Assembly (NCBI RefSeq): GCF_026340095.1
Contig: NZ_JAPEPO010000001.1
Span: 2,448,501 to 2,512,500 of the forward strand
DNA from: Streptomyces sp. NBC_01446
Lineage (GTDB): Bacteria; Actinomycetota; Actinomycetes; Streptomycetales; Streptomycetaceae
Direction: 5' to 3'
DNA length: 64,000 nt
The notes below the pieces were generated by a model. The model worked only from the letters and a program-made list of their open reading frames with translations, ran no database searches and was not told the origin of the DNA. Positions 51,776 through 59,515 of this stretch are shown here, one piece after another; positions within the stretch are counted from its first letter, which is position 1, and each line of letters starts with the position of its first letter. The translations under genes were made by a program, and so were the position numbers.

Positions 51776-52774
51776 TCACGCCTCAAGGGCGAGCGTGGCA
51801 AAGGTGGCCAGCCAATGGTCGGTGGTGAAGTCGCCGCGCTCCACGGCGGGCAGCCCCGCCTCCAGATGGGCGTCGGCCGCCTCCGTCAGGCGCGTGCGGA
51901 CCGGCCCGTCCGGGAGTGCGCCCGCGACGCCGCGCAGGGCGGCCGCCCTGCTGAGGGTGAGGCCCAGGAGGTGACCGATCTGCGGGTCGGCGTGGTCGGA
52001 GACGACCGGGACCTCCAGGAGGGGGCAGGGCGCGCCGGCGCGCAGCGCGGGCAGAAACCGGTCCAGCCAGGGCGCGAACTCCGGCACTGTCAGCACCCGC
52101 CGCATCGCGTCGGCCTCGGTGAGCGCCGGGGAGAGGAAGTCCTGCCCCGACGGCTCCCAGTGGGCGGGCGCGTCGTGATCGCCGGCGAACCAGGAGCGCA
52201 GCCGGCCCCGTACGGCCCCGATGGTGGCCGCGGGCAGCCCGGCCCGCTCGCCCGTGTCGAGGACGAGGCCGAGCGCGAAGGCGCTGTTGGGATGGTTGCC
52301 GTGGCGTACGGGATACGTGGCCTTGGGCAGCCAGTCGCTCAGCAGCAGGTCCACGGCGGTGACGGCGGGGGCGAGCGCGTCCGCCCAGCGGTCACCGTCC
52401 GGGCCGCCGTGAGCGCGGCACTCGGCGGCGAGCGCGATCAGCCACGCCCAGCCGTAGGGGCGCTCGAACGTGGGCCGGTCCTGGAGGTAGGCGGCTTCCG
52501 CGGCGAGGTTGGCGGGGGTGAGGTGCCGGTCGAGTACGCCGGTGACCTCGGCGACCTGGGCGGGGTCGGGCAGGCGCCGCCTCAGGAGCCGGACGAGCAG
52601 CCAGTGCATGTGGACGGCGGAATGCCAGTCGTAGGCGCCGTAGAAGGCGGGGTGTAGGGCGCTGGGACGGGTTTCTTCGCCGACTGAAGTGACCAGATGC
52701 GCAGGGAAGTTGGGGTATTCGCGGGTGACGTTGCCTGTGGCGAGGCGGGCGAACTCTACGGCCTGGATGGTCAT
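51776..52774 (-). CDS. DUF2891 family protein
   Basis: 332 residues; alpha-helical. Family features: EYPNFPAHLVTSVGEETRPSALHPAFYGAYDWHSAVHMHWLLVRLLR at the start, RPYGWAWLIALAAEC in the middle, and NHPNSAFALGLVLD and FTTDHWLATFATLAL near the end; the many conserved His and Trp suggest an enzyme. DUF2891 genes are often found with pcp and DUF979/DUF969 transport genes, as here. Role unknown. It begins 95 bp after pcp. Confidence 0.82.
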   Translation of the reverse strand: MTIQAVEFARLATGNVTREYPNFPAHLVTSVGEETRPSALHPAFYGAYDWHSAVHMHWLLVRLLRRRLPDPAQVAEVTGVLDRHLTPANLAAEAAYLQDRPTFERPYGWAWLIALAAECRAHGGPDGDRWADALAPAVTAVDLLLSDWLPKATYPVRHGNHPNSAFALGLVLDTGERAGLPAATIGAVRGRLRSWFAGDHDAPAHWEPSGQDFLSPALTEADAMRRVLTVPEFAPWLDRFLPALRAGAPCPLLEVPVVSDHADPQIGHLLGLTLSRAAALRGVAGALPDGPVRTRLTEAADAHLEAGLPAVERGDFTTDHWLATFATLALEA

Positions 52775-52869
52775 GAAGGGCTCCTCGTAGGTGCGGTTCG
52801 ACTGCGGGTCGCCCCGTCGGGGGCGTGGGGAACGGCGCGCTCAGGCACGGACAACTCGCGGCCGCACGC

Positions 52870-53514
52870 TCAGTGCGTAGCCCCCTCCGTCACCCGCAGG
52901 TCCTCCGCCGTGGCCGCCGCGGCGAGCAGCAGCGCCCGCAGGCCCTGGGCCACTGTCGCGGCGGGCAGCGCGGCGGCGGTGCCGTCGGGAACCTGCTCCG
53001 GCGCCCACGGCACATGGACGAACCCGCCCCGCACACCGGGGAGTTCGGTCGCAATGAGGTGGGCGAGGCCGTACGCCACGTGGTTGCACACGAACGTGCC
53101 CGCCGTGTTGGACACGGCGGCCGGCACCCCGGCCTCCCGTATCGCGGCCACGCACGCCTTGATCGGCAGCGTGGAGAAGTACGCGGCGGGCCCGCCCGGG
53201 ACGACCGGCTCGTCGACCGGCGCCGCGCCCGCGTTGTCCGTGATGCGAGCGTCGTCGACGTTGACCGCGATCCGCTCGACGGTGACACCCGGACGGCCGC
53301 CCGCCTGGCCGACGCACACGACCAGGTCCGGTCCGCTCTCGCGGACGGCTCGACGTAGGGCGACCACGGATTCGCCGAAGACACAAGGGAGTTGGACCGC
53401 GGTGACGGTGAGGCCGGCGGGTGGTTCGGCGGCGACCATGGACGCCGCCTGCCAGGACGGGTTCACGCTCTCGCCGCAGAAGGGCTCGAAGCCGGTGATG
53501 AGGACGCGGGTCAT
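52870..53514 (-). CDS. pcp: Pyroglutamyl-peptidase I
   Basis: 214 residues, cysteine peptidase that removes N-terminal 5-oxoproline from peptides. The catalytic triad is visible as Glu80 (GVTVERIAVN), Cys143 (GTFVCNHVAYG) and His167 (GFVHVPW). ATG 53514 gives the standard VLITGFEPFCGESVNPSW start. The released 5-oxoproline would be the substrate of PxpABC encoded just to the right. Confidence 0.93.
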   Translation of the reverse strand: MTRVLITGFEPFCGESVNPSWQAASMVAAEPPAGLTVTAVQLPCVFGESVVALRRAVRESGPDLVVCVGQAGGRPGVTVERIAVNVDDARITDNAGAAPVDEPVVPGGPAAYFSTLPIKACVAAIREAGVPAAVSNTAGTFVCNHVAYGLAHLIATELPGVRGGFVHVPWAPEQVPDGTAAALPAATVAQGLRALLLAAAATAEDLRVTEGATH

Positions 53515-53600
53515 TTTCTGTCGACCTTCCTGAGACGGCGCACGTTCCTGGACGAGAACAGGATCTGGACGGAAGCCAGTTCCTGCACGGGGACCAGTTC

Positions 53601-54590
53601 CTAGAAGGCGAACAACGCCATGATCACGATGTTGCAGACGAGCAGCGCGATCCCTGTCGGCAGCTGCGCCTTGATCGGGCCGTACTGGTCCTTCAGTTCG
53701 AGGAGCGACGCCGGGACGATGTTGAAGTTGGCGGCCATCGGCGTGCAGAGCGTGCCGCTGAAGCCCGCCAGCATGCCGATCGCGAGGACGGCCGCCTCGT
53801 TGCCGTGCATCTGCTGGATGAGGACGGGCCAGCCGATCGCGGCCGTCATCACGGGGAACGCGGCGAAGGCATTGCCCATGATCACGGTGAACAGGAACAT
53901 GCCGACGCAGTACGCGATCACGGCGAGGTACTTCGAGTTGCCGGGCAGGACGTCGTTCACGATCGTGCCGACCTGGGTGCCGACGCCGGCGACCGCGAAG
54001 ATCGAGCCGAGCACCGCCAGGAGCTGGGGAAGCAGGAGGGCCGAGCCCATGGCCTCCAGCATGGAGCGGCCCGAGTGGATCGGGACGGAGATCTTCTTCT
54101 CGCCGGTGACGAACATGCCGACCGCGAGCGCCGCGATGCAGCCGAGGCCCAGGCCGATGAGCGTGGCCTTCCCCGTCTCGAACAGGCCCGACTCGTCGAG
54201 GAAGGACGCGCAGACGATGGCGACGAGCGGGATCGTCAGGGCGGGGATGAAGAGCTTGCTGCCCAGCCGGGCCGCGGAGGCCTGGCGCCGCTCGTCGGTG
54301 GTGGTGACCGGGACGCCCTTGCCGATGAAGTTGAACCCGGCCAGCACGATGAGGGCGAGGACGGCGACGCCGAGGGGTTCGGCGGGCAGGGTCCAGCCCG
54401 CCGAGCCCGGCTTCGCCGCGTTCAGCTCGGCGTTCACCACGCCGGTGCCGTAGGGGAAGGTGAGCCCGAGCAGTCCCCAGAACGCGGCGGACGTCCACCG
54501 CTTGGGGTTGGTGCGGTCGGCCGCCATCTGTAGGGCCATGACGACGAAGATGAGTCCGATGAGCCAGTAGAGCCACTCGACCTTGATCAC
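53601..54590 (-). CDS. DUF979 membrane protein, predicted 5-oxoproline permease subunit
   Basis: 329 residues with about nine transmembrane helices. Conserved start IKVEWLYWLIGLIFVVMALQMAADRTNPKRWTSAAFWGLLGLTF, and helices with MFLFTVIMGNAFAAFPVMTAAIG and GFSGTLCTPMAANFNIVP. GTG 54590 overlaps the DUF969 stop by 4 bp. DUF969 and DUF979 always pair and are predicted to make a transporter linked to pyroglutamate genes; this role is known from context more than from experiment. Confidence 0.85.
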   Translation of the reverse strand: MIKVEWLYWLIGLIFVVMALQMAADRTNPKRWTSAAFWGLLGLTFPYGTGVVNAELNAAKPGSAGWTLPAEPLGVAVLALIVLAGFNFIGKGVPVTTTDERRQASAARLGSKLFIPALTIPLVAIVCASFLDESGLFETGKATLIGLGLGCIAALAVGMFVTGEKKISVPIHSGRSMLEAMGSALLLPQLLAVLGSIFAVAGVGTQVGTIVNDVLPGNSKYLAVIAYCVGMFLFTVIMGNAFAAFPVMTAAIGWPVLIQQMHGNEAAVLAIGMLAGFSGTLCTPMAANFNIVPASLLELKDQYGPIKAQLPTGIALLVCNIVIMALFAF

Positions 54591-55342
54591 TTGCCGGCCT
54601 CCTCGGACCCGTTGCGCGTGCGGGACGCCGTGGCCTGGTGCGGCAGCGGCAGCTCGTTCTCGGCGGCGTGGAGGGCCATCTCGCGCTCCAGCTTCCGGTC
54701 CAGGAGCAGGAGCCGGGCGCCGTGGATGACCAGGGCGCAGAGCGCGAGCGGGATCGCCCACAGGGCCAGCTCGGTGGGTTCGAGCTGCTGGTGGTACGTC
54801 GAGTTCACGAACCCGGTAATCAGCAGGATCGAGCCGATCGCGATGAAACAGTCCTCGCCGAAGAAGAGGCCGACGGTGTCGGACGAGGCGGAGTACGAGC
54901 GGACCTTCTCACGCAGCCGGTCGGGCAGCGGACCGCCGGTGGTGCGTTCGGCGGCGGCCTCGGCCATGGGCGCGACGAGTGGGCGCACGGTCTGTGCGGG
55001 GCCGCCGATGCTGTTGAGCCCGAAGGCCGCGGTGACCTGGCGGATCAGCAGGTACACGGCGAGAAAGCGGCCGGCGCTGAGCTTGCCGAGGCGGCCGATG
55101 AGGGTGCGGGCCTGCTCGCGCAGGCCGTACCGCTCAAGCAGCCCGATCACCGGCAGAACGATGGCGAAGACGGTGACCGAGCGGCTGTCGGCGAAGGACT
55201 TGCCGAATGCCGCGAGGACTTCCTGCGGGTTCAGCTTGCCGAGCAGTCCGGTGACGATTCCGGCGACACCGACCACGAGGACGGGGTTGCGGCGCGTGAC
55301 GAATCCGAGGATCACCACGAGCACGCCGAGAAGAACGATCAT
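54587..55342 (-). CDS. DUF969 membrane protein, predicted 5-oxoproline permease subunit
   Basis: 251 residues, about six transmembrane segments. IVLLGVLVVILGFVTRRNPVLVVGVAGIVTGLLGKLNP at the start, VFAIVLPVIGLLERYGLREQARTLIGRLGKLSAGRFL and QVTAAFGLNSIGGPAQTVRPLVAPMAEAAA in the middle. ATG 55342 follows GAAGG. It heads the operon DUF969-DUF979-pcp-DUF2891 and is divergent from pxpABC. Confidence 0.87.
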   Translation of the reverse strand: MIVLLGVLVVILGFVTRRNPVLVVGVAGIVTGLLGKLNPQEVLAAFGKSFADSRSVTVFAIVLPVIGLLERYGLREQARTLIGRLGKLSAGRFLAVYLLIRQVTAAFGLNSIGGPAQTVRPLVAPMAEAAAERTTGGPLPDRLREKVRSYSASSDTVGLFFGEDCFIAIGSILLITGFVNSTYHQQLEPTELALWAIPLALCALVIHGARLLLLDRKLEREMALHAAENELPLPHQATASRTRNGSEEAGK

Positions 55343-55424
55343 GCGGCGGCCTTCTTCAGGGCATGAGGGGGCACGGACCGGATCAGGTGCGTCCGGTTCC
55401 GCGGGGGATTCACGGACCGTAAGG

Positions 55425-55498
55425 GATCGTTCAACGATCGAACAAGGGGTGTGAGGCCTCCGTGACCAAATCAACCTCTTGTCGAATCGTTCAACAAT
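55425..55498. promoter_or_regulatory. Two GntR/FadR-type operators between DUF969 and pxpA
   Basis: GATCGTTCAACGATC (55425-55439) is a perfect dyad; ATCGTTCAACAAT (55486-55498) has one mismatch. Both contain TCGTTCAAC(G/A)A, which fits the TNGTNNNACNA pattern of GntR-family sites. They lie 83 bp before DUF969 and 17 bp before pxpA, right for joint repression of the divergent units. The regulator gene is not in the window. Confidence 0.7.
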
Positions 55499-55514
55499 CC
55501 TCTACGTTACGGAC

Positions 55515-56279
55515 GTGATCCAGGACCTCATCGACCTCAACGCCGACCTCGGCGAAGGCTTCAGCCGCTGGACCCTCACCGACGACGAGGCCCTGCTCTC
55601 CGTGGTGACCAGCGCCAATGTCGCCTGCGGCTTCCACGCGGGCGACCCCTCGGTGATGCGCCGCGTCTGCGACCTCGCGGCCGCGCGCGGCGTACGGATC
55701 GGGGCACAGGTGTCGTACCGCGACCTGGCCGGCTTCGGGCGGCGGGCGATGGATGTGCCCGCGGACGAGCTGGCGGCCGAAGTGGCGTACCAGATCGGCG
55801 CGTTGAGAGTGTTCGCCGAAGCGGCCGGGGCCGAGGTGGCGTACGTGAAGCCGCACGGCGCGCTCTACAACCGGACGGTCCATGACGCGGAGCAGGCGGG
55901 CGCCGTGGTGGCGGGGGTCCGGCTCGCGGGCGGTGCGCTGCCCGTGCTCGGGCTGCCCGGCTCCCGGCTGCTGGCCGCCGCGGCGGACGCCGGTCTCACG
56001 CCGGTGCCGGAGGCCTTCGCCGACCGCGCCTACACCTCCGCAGCCACGCTGGTGCCCCGGAGCGAGCCGAACGCCGTGGTCTGCGACGAGGACGCGGTGG
56101 TGCGCCGCTCCCTGGCGTTCGCCGTCGAGCGCGCCGTGGACGCGGTGGACGGTGCGCGTGTCACGGTCGCCGCCCGCTCCCTGTGCCTGCACGGCGACAC
56201 CCCGGGCGCGGCCCGGCTCGCGATCCGGGTGCGCCACGCCCTCGAGGAGGCCGGAGTCAAGGTCGGGGCGTTCGTATGA
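55515..56279 (+). CDS. pxpA: 5-oxoprolinase subunit A (LamB/YcsF family)
   Basis: 254 residues. With PxpB and PxpC it opens 5-oxoproline to glutamate using ATP. Motifs: IDLNADLGEGFSRW at the start, VTSANVACGFHAGDPSVMRR, GAQVSYRDLAGFGRR, AYVKPHGALYN and the end SLCLHGDTPGAARLA. GTG 55515 was chosen because the conserved part starts at once; the message may be leaderless, since no ribosome site is seen and an operator is 17 bp upstream. Overlaps pxpB by 4 bp. Confidence 0.92.
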   Translation: MIQDLIDLNADLGEGFSRWTLTDDEALLSVVTSANVACGFHAGDPSVMRRVCDLAAARGVRIGAQVSYRDLAGFGRRAMDVPADELAAEVAYQIGALRVFAEAAGAEVAYVKPHGALYNRTVHDAEQAGAVVAGVRLAGGALPVLGLPGSRLLAAAADAGLTPVPEAFADRAYTSAATLVPRSEPNAVVCDEDAVVRRSLAFAVERAVDAVDGARVTVAARSLCLHGDTPGAARLAIRVRHALEEAGVKVGAFV

Positions 56280-56926
56280 CGGCGTCTTCGCCTTCGATGG
56301 TGGTGCGGCCCGCCGGGCGGCACGCGCTGCTCGTGGAGCTGCCGGATGCCGGGCGCACCGGCGCGCTCCACGCCGAGCTGCTCCGCCGCCGCGCCGCCGG
56401 GACCCTGCCGCACGTCACCGAGATCGTGCCCGGCGCATGCACGGTTCTGCTCGACGGGGTGGGCGAGCCCGAGCTCCTGGCCCGTCAGCTCACGGCCTGG
56501 GACATCCCGTTGCACGCCCCCACGGAGGGGGCCGTCGTCGAGATCCCGGTGGTCTACGACGGCCCGGACCTCGCCGGGGTCGCGGCCCGCTGGGGAGTCC
56601 CCGAGGAGGAGGTCGCGGCCCGCCACTCCGCTCACACATACCGCGTCGCGTTCTGCGGGTTCGCCCCCGGCTTCGGCTATCTCACGGGCCTGCCCGCCGA
56701 ACTGCACGTACCGCGCCACGCGACCCCGCGCACCCGCGTCCCCGCCGGCGCGCTCGCTCTCGCGGGCCCCTACACCGCCGTGTACCCCCGCGCGACCCCC
56801 GGCGGCTGGCAGCTGATCGGCACCATGCCGGACCCGGCGCCGCTGTGGGACCCGTCCCGGGAGGCGGCGGCGCTCCTGACGCCGGGCACCCGGGTGCGCT
56901 TCGTCGCCGAGGGGGACCGCGCATGA
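56276..56926 (+). CDS. pxpB: 5-oxoprolinase subunit B (KipI/AHS1-like)
   Basis: 216 residues, allophanate hydrolase subunit 1-like. HALLVELPDAGRTGALHAELLRR start, VEIPVVYDGPDLAGVAARWGVPEEEVAARHSAHTYRVAFCGFAPGFGYLTGLP in the centre, and ALAGPYTAVYPRATPGGWQLIG at the end. Starts and stops overlap both neighbours by 4 bp, so A, B and C should be made in equal amounts. Confidence 0.93.
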   Translation: MTASSPSMVVRPAGRHALLVELPDAGRTGALHAELLRRRAAGTLPHVTEIVPGACTVLLDGVGEPELLARQLTAWDIPLHAPTEGAVVEIPVVYDGPDLAGVAARWGVPEEEVAARHSAHTYRVAFCGFAPGFGYLTGLPAELHVPRHATPRTRVPAGALALAGPYTAVYPRATPGGWQLIGTMPDPAPLWDPSREAAALLTPGTRVRFVAEGDRA

Positions 56927-57831
56927 CCGCCAAGATCACCTTCGTACGGGCCGGAGCTCTCACGACGATCCAGGACGCGGGCCGAACCGGCCACGCCCAC
57001 CTGGGAGTTCCGCGCTCCGGAGCCCTCGACGCGCCCGCGATGCGGCTCGCCAACCGGCTGCTCGGCAACGCCGGGGACGCCGCCGTCCTGGAGACCACGC
57101 TCACCGGGTGCGCTCTGCGGCCCGACCGGCCGGTCACCGTCGTCGTCGGCGGCGCTCCCTGTCCGGTGACCCTGGACGGCAGGCCCGTCGCGTGGGGTGC
57201 CCCGGTGCGGGTGCCCGCGGGTGCGGTCCTCGACGCGGGGGCGGCGGCCCGCGGCCTGCGCTCCTACGTGGCCGTGGCCGGCGGGATCGCTGTCGAGGCC
57301 GTGCTCGGCAGCCGCTCGACGGACCTCCTGTCGGGGCTCGGCCCCGCCCCCCTGCGCGACGGCGACGTGCTGCCGGTGGGCGAGGCAGCGCCCTGCCCGC
57401 CGCTGCCGTCAGCCGCGCCCTGGCCGGCCCCGCCCGCCGAACTGACCCTGCCCGTGCGACTCGGCCCCCGCGCCGACTGGTTCACCCCCGAGGCGCTGCG
57501 CACGTTCACCTCTGCCACGTATCGCGTGTCCGCGCACAGCAACCGCATCGGCCTGCGCACTGAAGGCCCTTGCCTGGAACGGGAGTTGCCGGGTGAACTG
57601 CCCAGCGAGGGCATGGTGCTCGGCGCGGTGCAGGTGCCGCCCGACGGCCGGCCGGTGGTCTTCCTCCACGACCACCCGACGACCGGCGGCTACCCGGTGA
57701 TCGCCGTGGTCCCGGAGGCCGCCCTGGCCGGGGCGGCCCAGGCCGCCCCGGGAACACCCGTGCGCTTCACACTGCAGCAGGGTCCTACGTCCGGATCAGG
57801 CCGGCCGAGGGACCACGAGAGCCCGGTCTGA
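56923..57831 (+). CDS. pxpC: 5-oxoprolinase subunit C (KipA/AHS2-like)
   Basis: 302 residues, biotin-dependent carboxylase-like AHS2 domain. ITFVRAGALTTIQDAGRTGHAHLGVPRSGALDAPAMRLANRLLGN start, VAVAGGIAVEAVLGSRSTDLLSGLG, and YRVSAHSNRIGLRTEGP with EGMVLGAVQVPPDGRPVVFLHDHPTTGGYPVIAVV. The last gene of the pxp operon, 14 bp from the convergent TetR gene; no terminator is seen in the gap. Confidence 0.93.
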   Translation: MTAKITFVRAGALTTIQDAGRTGHAHLGVPRSGALDAPAMRLANRLLGNAGDAAVLETTLTGCALRPDRPVTVVVGGAPCPVTLDGRPVAWGAPVRVPAGAVLDAGAAARGLRSYVAVAGGIAVEAVLGSRSTDLLSGLGPAPLRDGDVLPVGEAAPCPPLPSAAPWPAPPAELTLPVRLGPRADWFTPEALRTFTSATYRVSAHSNRIGLRTEGPCLERELPGELPSEGMVLGAVQVPPDGRPVVFLHDHPTTGGYPVIAVVPEAALAGAAQAAPGTPVRFTLQQGPTSGSGRPRDHESPV

Positions 57832-57845
57832 CCCCGAACACCCGG

Positions 57846-58457
57846 TCAGGAGTCCGCGGAGGTCAGCGCCTCGTCCAGGAACTCCCGTACGTGGGACAGG
57901 ATCTGGGCCCGGTCCGTGCCGCGCAGGCCGATCGCGACATGGATGGAGAAGCCGTCGAGCAGCGCCCGCAGCCGGGACGCGAACCGGTCGGGGTCGAGCG
58001 GCGGTAGCTCGCCGCGCGAGGTGCCCTCGGCGAGCAGCGCGACGAGGTCCCGGTGCCAGGCCAGCTCGATCGCGGCCTGCCGCTCGCGCGCGTCGCCGTG
58101 GGCCTCGGCGTTCTGCGAGCGGTTCCAGACCTCCAGCCACAGCGTCCAGTGCGGGTCGCCCTGGGCGTCGGGGACATACAGGTCGACGTACGCGTCGAGA
58201 CGCTCGCGGACGGTGCCGCCGCCGGAGAGCAGCCGGGCCCGCTCCGCGCCGAGGCGGCCCTCGCTCCACTCCAGGGTCCGCAGGAGCAGCTCGTCCTTCG
58301 AACCGAAGTAGTAGAGGAGGTGGCCGCTGCTCATGCCGACCTCGCGGCCGAGCGCGGCCATGGTGAGCTTCTCCAGGCCGCGCTCGGCGATCATCTCCAT
58401 GGCCACGGCGAGGACCTCTTCGCGCGGAGGGGCGTTCTTCCGGCGGGCCTGGGCCAC
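57846..58457 (-). CDS. TetR-family transcriptional regulator
   Basis: 203 residues. N-terminal helix-turn-helix: REEVLAVAMEMIAERGLEKLTMAALGREVGMSSGHLLYYFGSKDELLLRT (about 11-60). The C-terminal ligand domain has LWLEVWNRSQNAEAHGDARERQ and ends LSHVREFLDEAL. GTG 58457 is set by GGAG 5 nt upstream. It is the last gene of the ureAB-ureC-deiminase transcript and the likely controller of that unit and the divergent permease; a dyad at 61977-61993 is the natural target. Confidence 0.87.
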   Translation of the reverse strand: MAQARRKNAPPREEVLAVAMEMIAERGLEKLTMAALGREVGMSSGHLLYYFGSKDELLLRTLEWSEGRLGAERARLLSGGGTVRERLDAYVDLYVPDAQGDPHWTLWLEVWNRSQNAEAHGDARERQAAIELAWHRDLVALLAEGTSRGELPPLDPDRFASRLRALLDGFSIHVAIGLRGTDRAQILSHVREFLDEALTSADS

Positions 58458-58476
58458 GGGGACTCCTGCGGGTCTT

Positions 58477-59505
58477 TCAGTGTGCGGGCGTGATCTCGGG
58501 TTGCTGCTGGGTGATGCAGTGGATGCCACCACCCCCGGCGAAGATCGTACGGGCGTCCACGAGCTGGACGGTCCTGCCCGGGAAAAGCCGGCGGAAGATC
58601 CCGGCCGCGACCTCGTCGTTCGGGTCGTCGAAGGAGCACAGGACGACGCCGTCGTTGCACAGGTAGTGGTTGATGTACGAGTAGTCGACCCAGCCCTCGT
58701 CGTCCTTGAGGACGGTCGGCGCGGGGACCTCGACGACCTCCAGGGGCCGGCCCTTGGCGTCCGTCTCGCCCTTGAGCTGGGCGATGAGCTGCTTGCTCAG
58801 CTCGTGGTCGGGGTGGGCGGGGTCCTGCTGCGAGTGGACCAGGACGACGCCGGGCGCGGCGAACGCGGCGACGATGTCGACATGGCCGCGGGTGCCGTAG
58901 ACGCCGTAGTCGCCGGTGAGGCCGCGCGGCAGCCAGATCGCCTTGGTGGTGCCGATCCTGGCGTGGATCTCCTGCTCGACCTCGGCCTTGGTGCGGCCCG
59001 GGTTGCGGTCGGGGTCGAGCTGCACGGTCTCGGTGAGGAGCACGGTGCCCTCGCCGTCGACGTGGATGCCGCCGCCCTCGTTGACGAGGGCGGAGGAGTG
59101 GACGGGGACGCCGGCGAGGTCCGCGATGTGGCGGGCTATCTTCGCGTCGTGCTCCCAGACGGCCCAGTCCTGAGCGCCCCAGCCGTTGAACGTCCAGTCC
59201 ACGGCGGCGAGCCGGCCGTCTCCGACGACGAACGTGGGGCCGATGTCGCGCATCCACGCGTCGTCGAGGTCACGCTCGACGAGGTCGATGTCCTCGCCGA
59301 GGAGCGCGCGGGCCGAGTCGCTCTGGCCCGGGGCGACGATCACGGTCACCGGCTCGAAGCGGCGTACGGCGCGGGCGACGGACGCCCAGGCCTCGCGCGC
59401 CTCGGCCAGCTCCTCGTCGTTGGTGAAGGTCGGGTTGGGGCTCGGCCAGGCCATCCAGGTGCGCTCGTGCGGGGCCCACTCGGGGGGCATGTGGAAGCTG
59501 CTCAT
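58477..59505 (-). CDS. Agmatine deiminase (peptidyl-arginine deiminase family)
   Basis: 342 residues. Would convert agmatine to N-carbamoylputrescine and ammonia. Motifs: MPPEWAPHERTWMAWP at residues 6-21, DAWMRDIGPTFVV, WTFNGWG, NEGGGIHVDGEGTVL, TRGHVDIVAAF and the nucleophile Cys330 in FAGGGGIHCITQQQP. All catalytic residues are present. It stands 10 bp after the urease-like gene and 19 bp before the TetR gene. A second enzyme for N-carbamoylputrescine is not next to it, so other guanidino substrates are possible. Confidence 0.88.
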   Translation of the reverse strand: MSSFHMPPEWAPHERTWMAWPSPNPTFTNDEELAEAREAWASVARAVRRFEPVTVIVAPGQSDSARALLGEDIDLVERDLDDAWMRDIGPTFVVGDGRLAAVDWTFNGWGAQDWAVWEHDAKIARHIADLAGVPVHSSALVNEGGGIHVDGEGTVLLTETVQLDPDRNPGRTKAEVEQEIHARIGTTKAIWLPRGLTGDYGVYGTRGHVDIVAAFAAPGVVLVHSQQDPAHPDHELSKQLIAQLKGETDAKGRPLEVVEVPAPTVLKDDEGWVDYSYINHYLCNDGVVLCSFDDPNDEVAAGIFRRLFPGRTVQLVDARTIFAGGGGIHCITQQQPEITPAH

Positions 59506-59515
59506 GAGCGGGTCC

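Noticed and set aside
55479..55514. In-frame TTG start extending PxpA by 12 residues
   Set aside because: The extension would begin upstream of the operator dyad at 55486-55498 and read through it, is not like PxpA N-termini and lacks a ribosome site.
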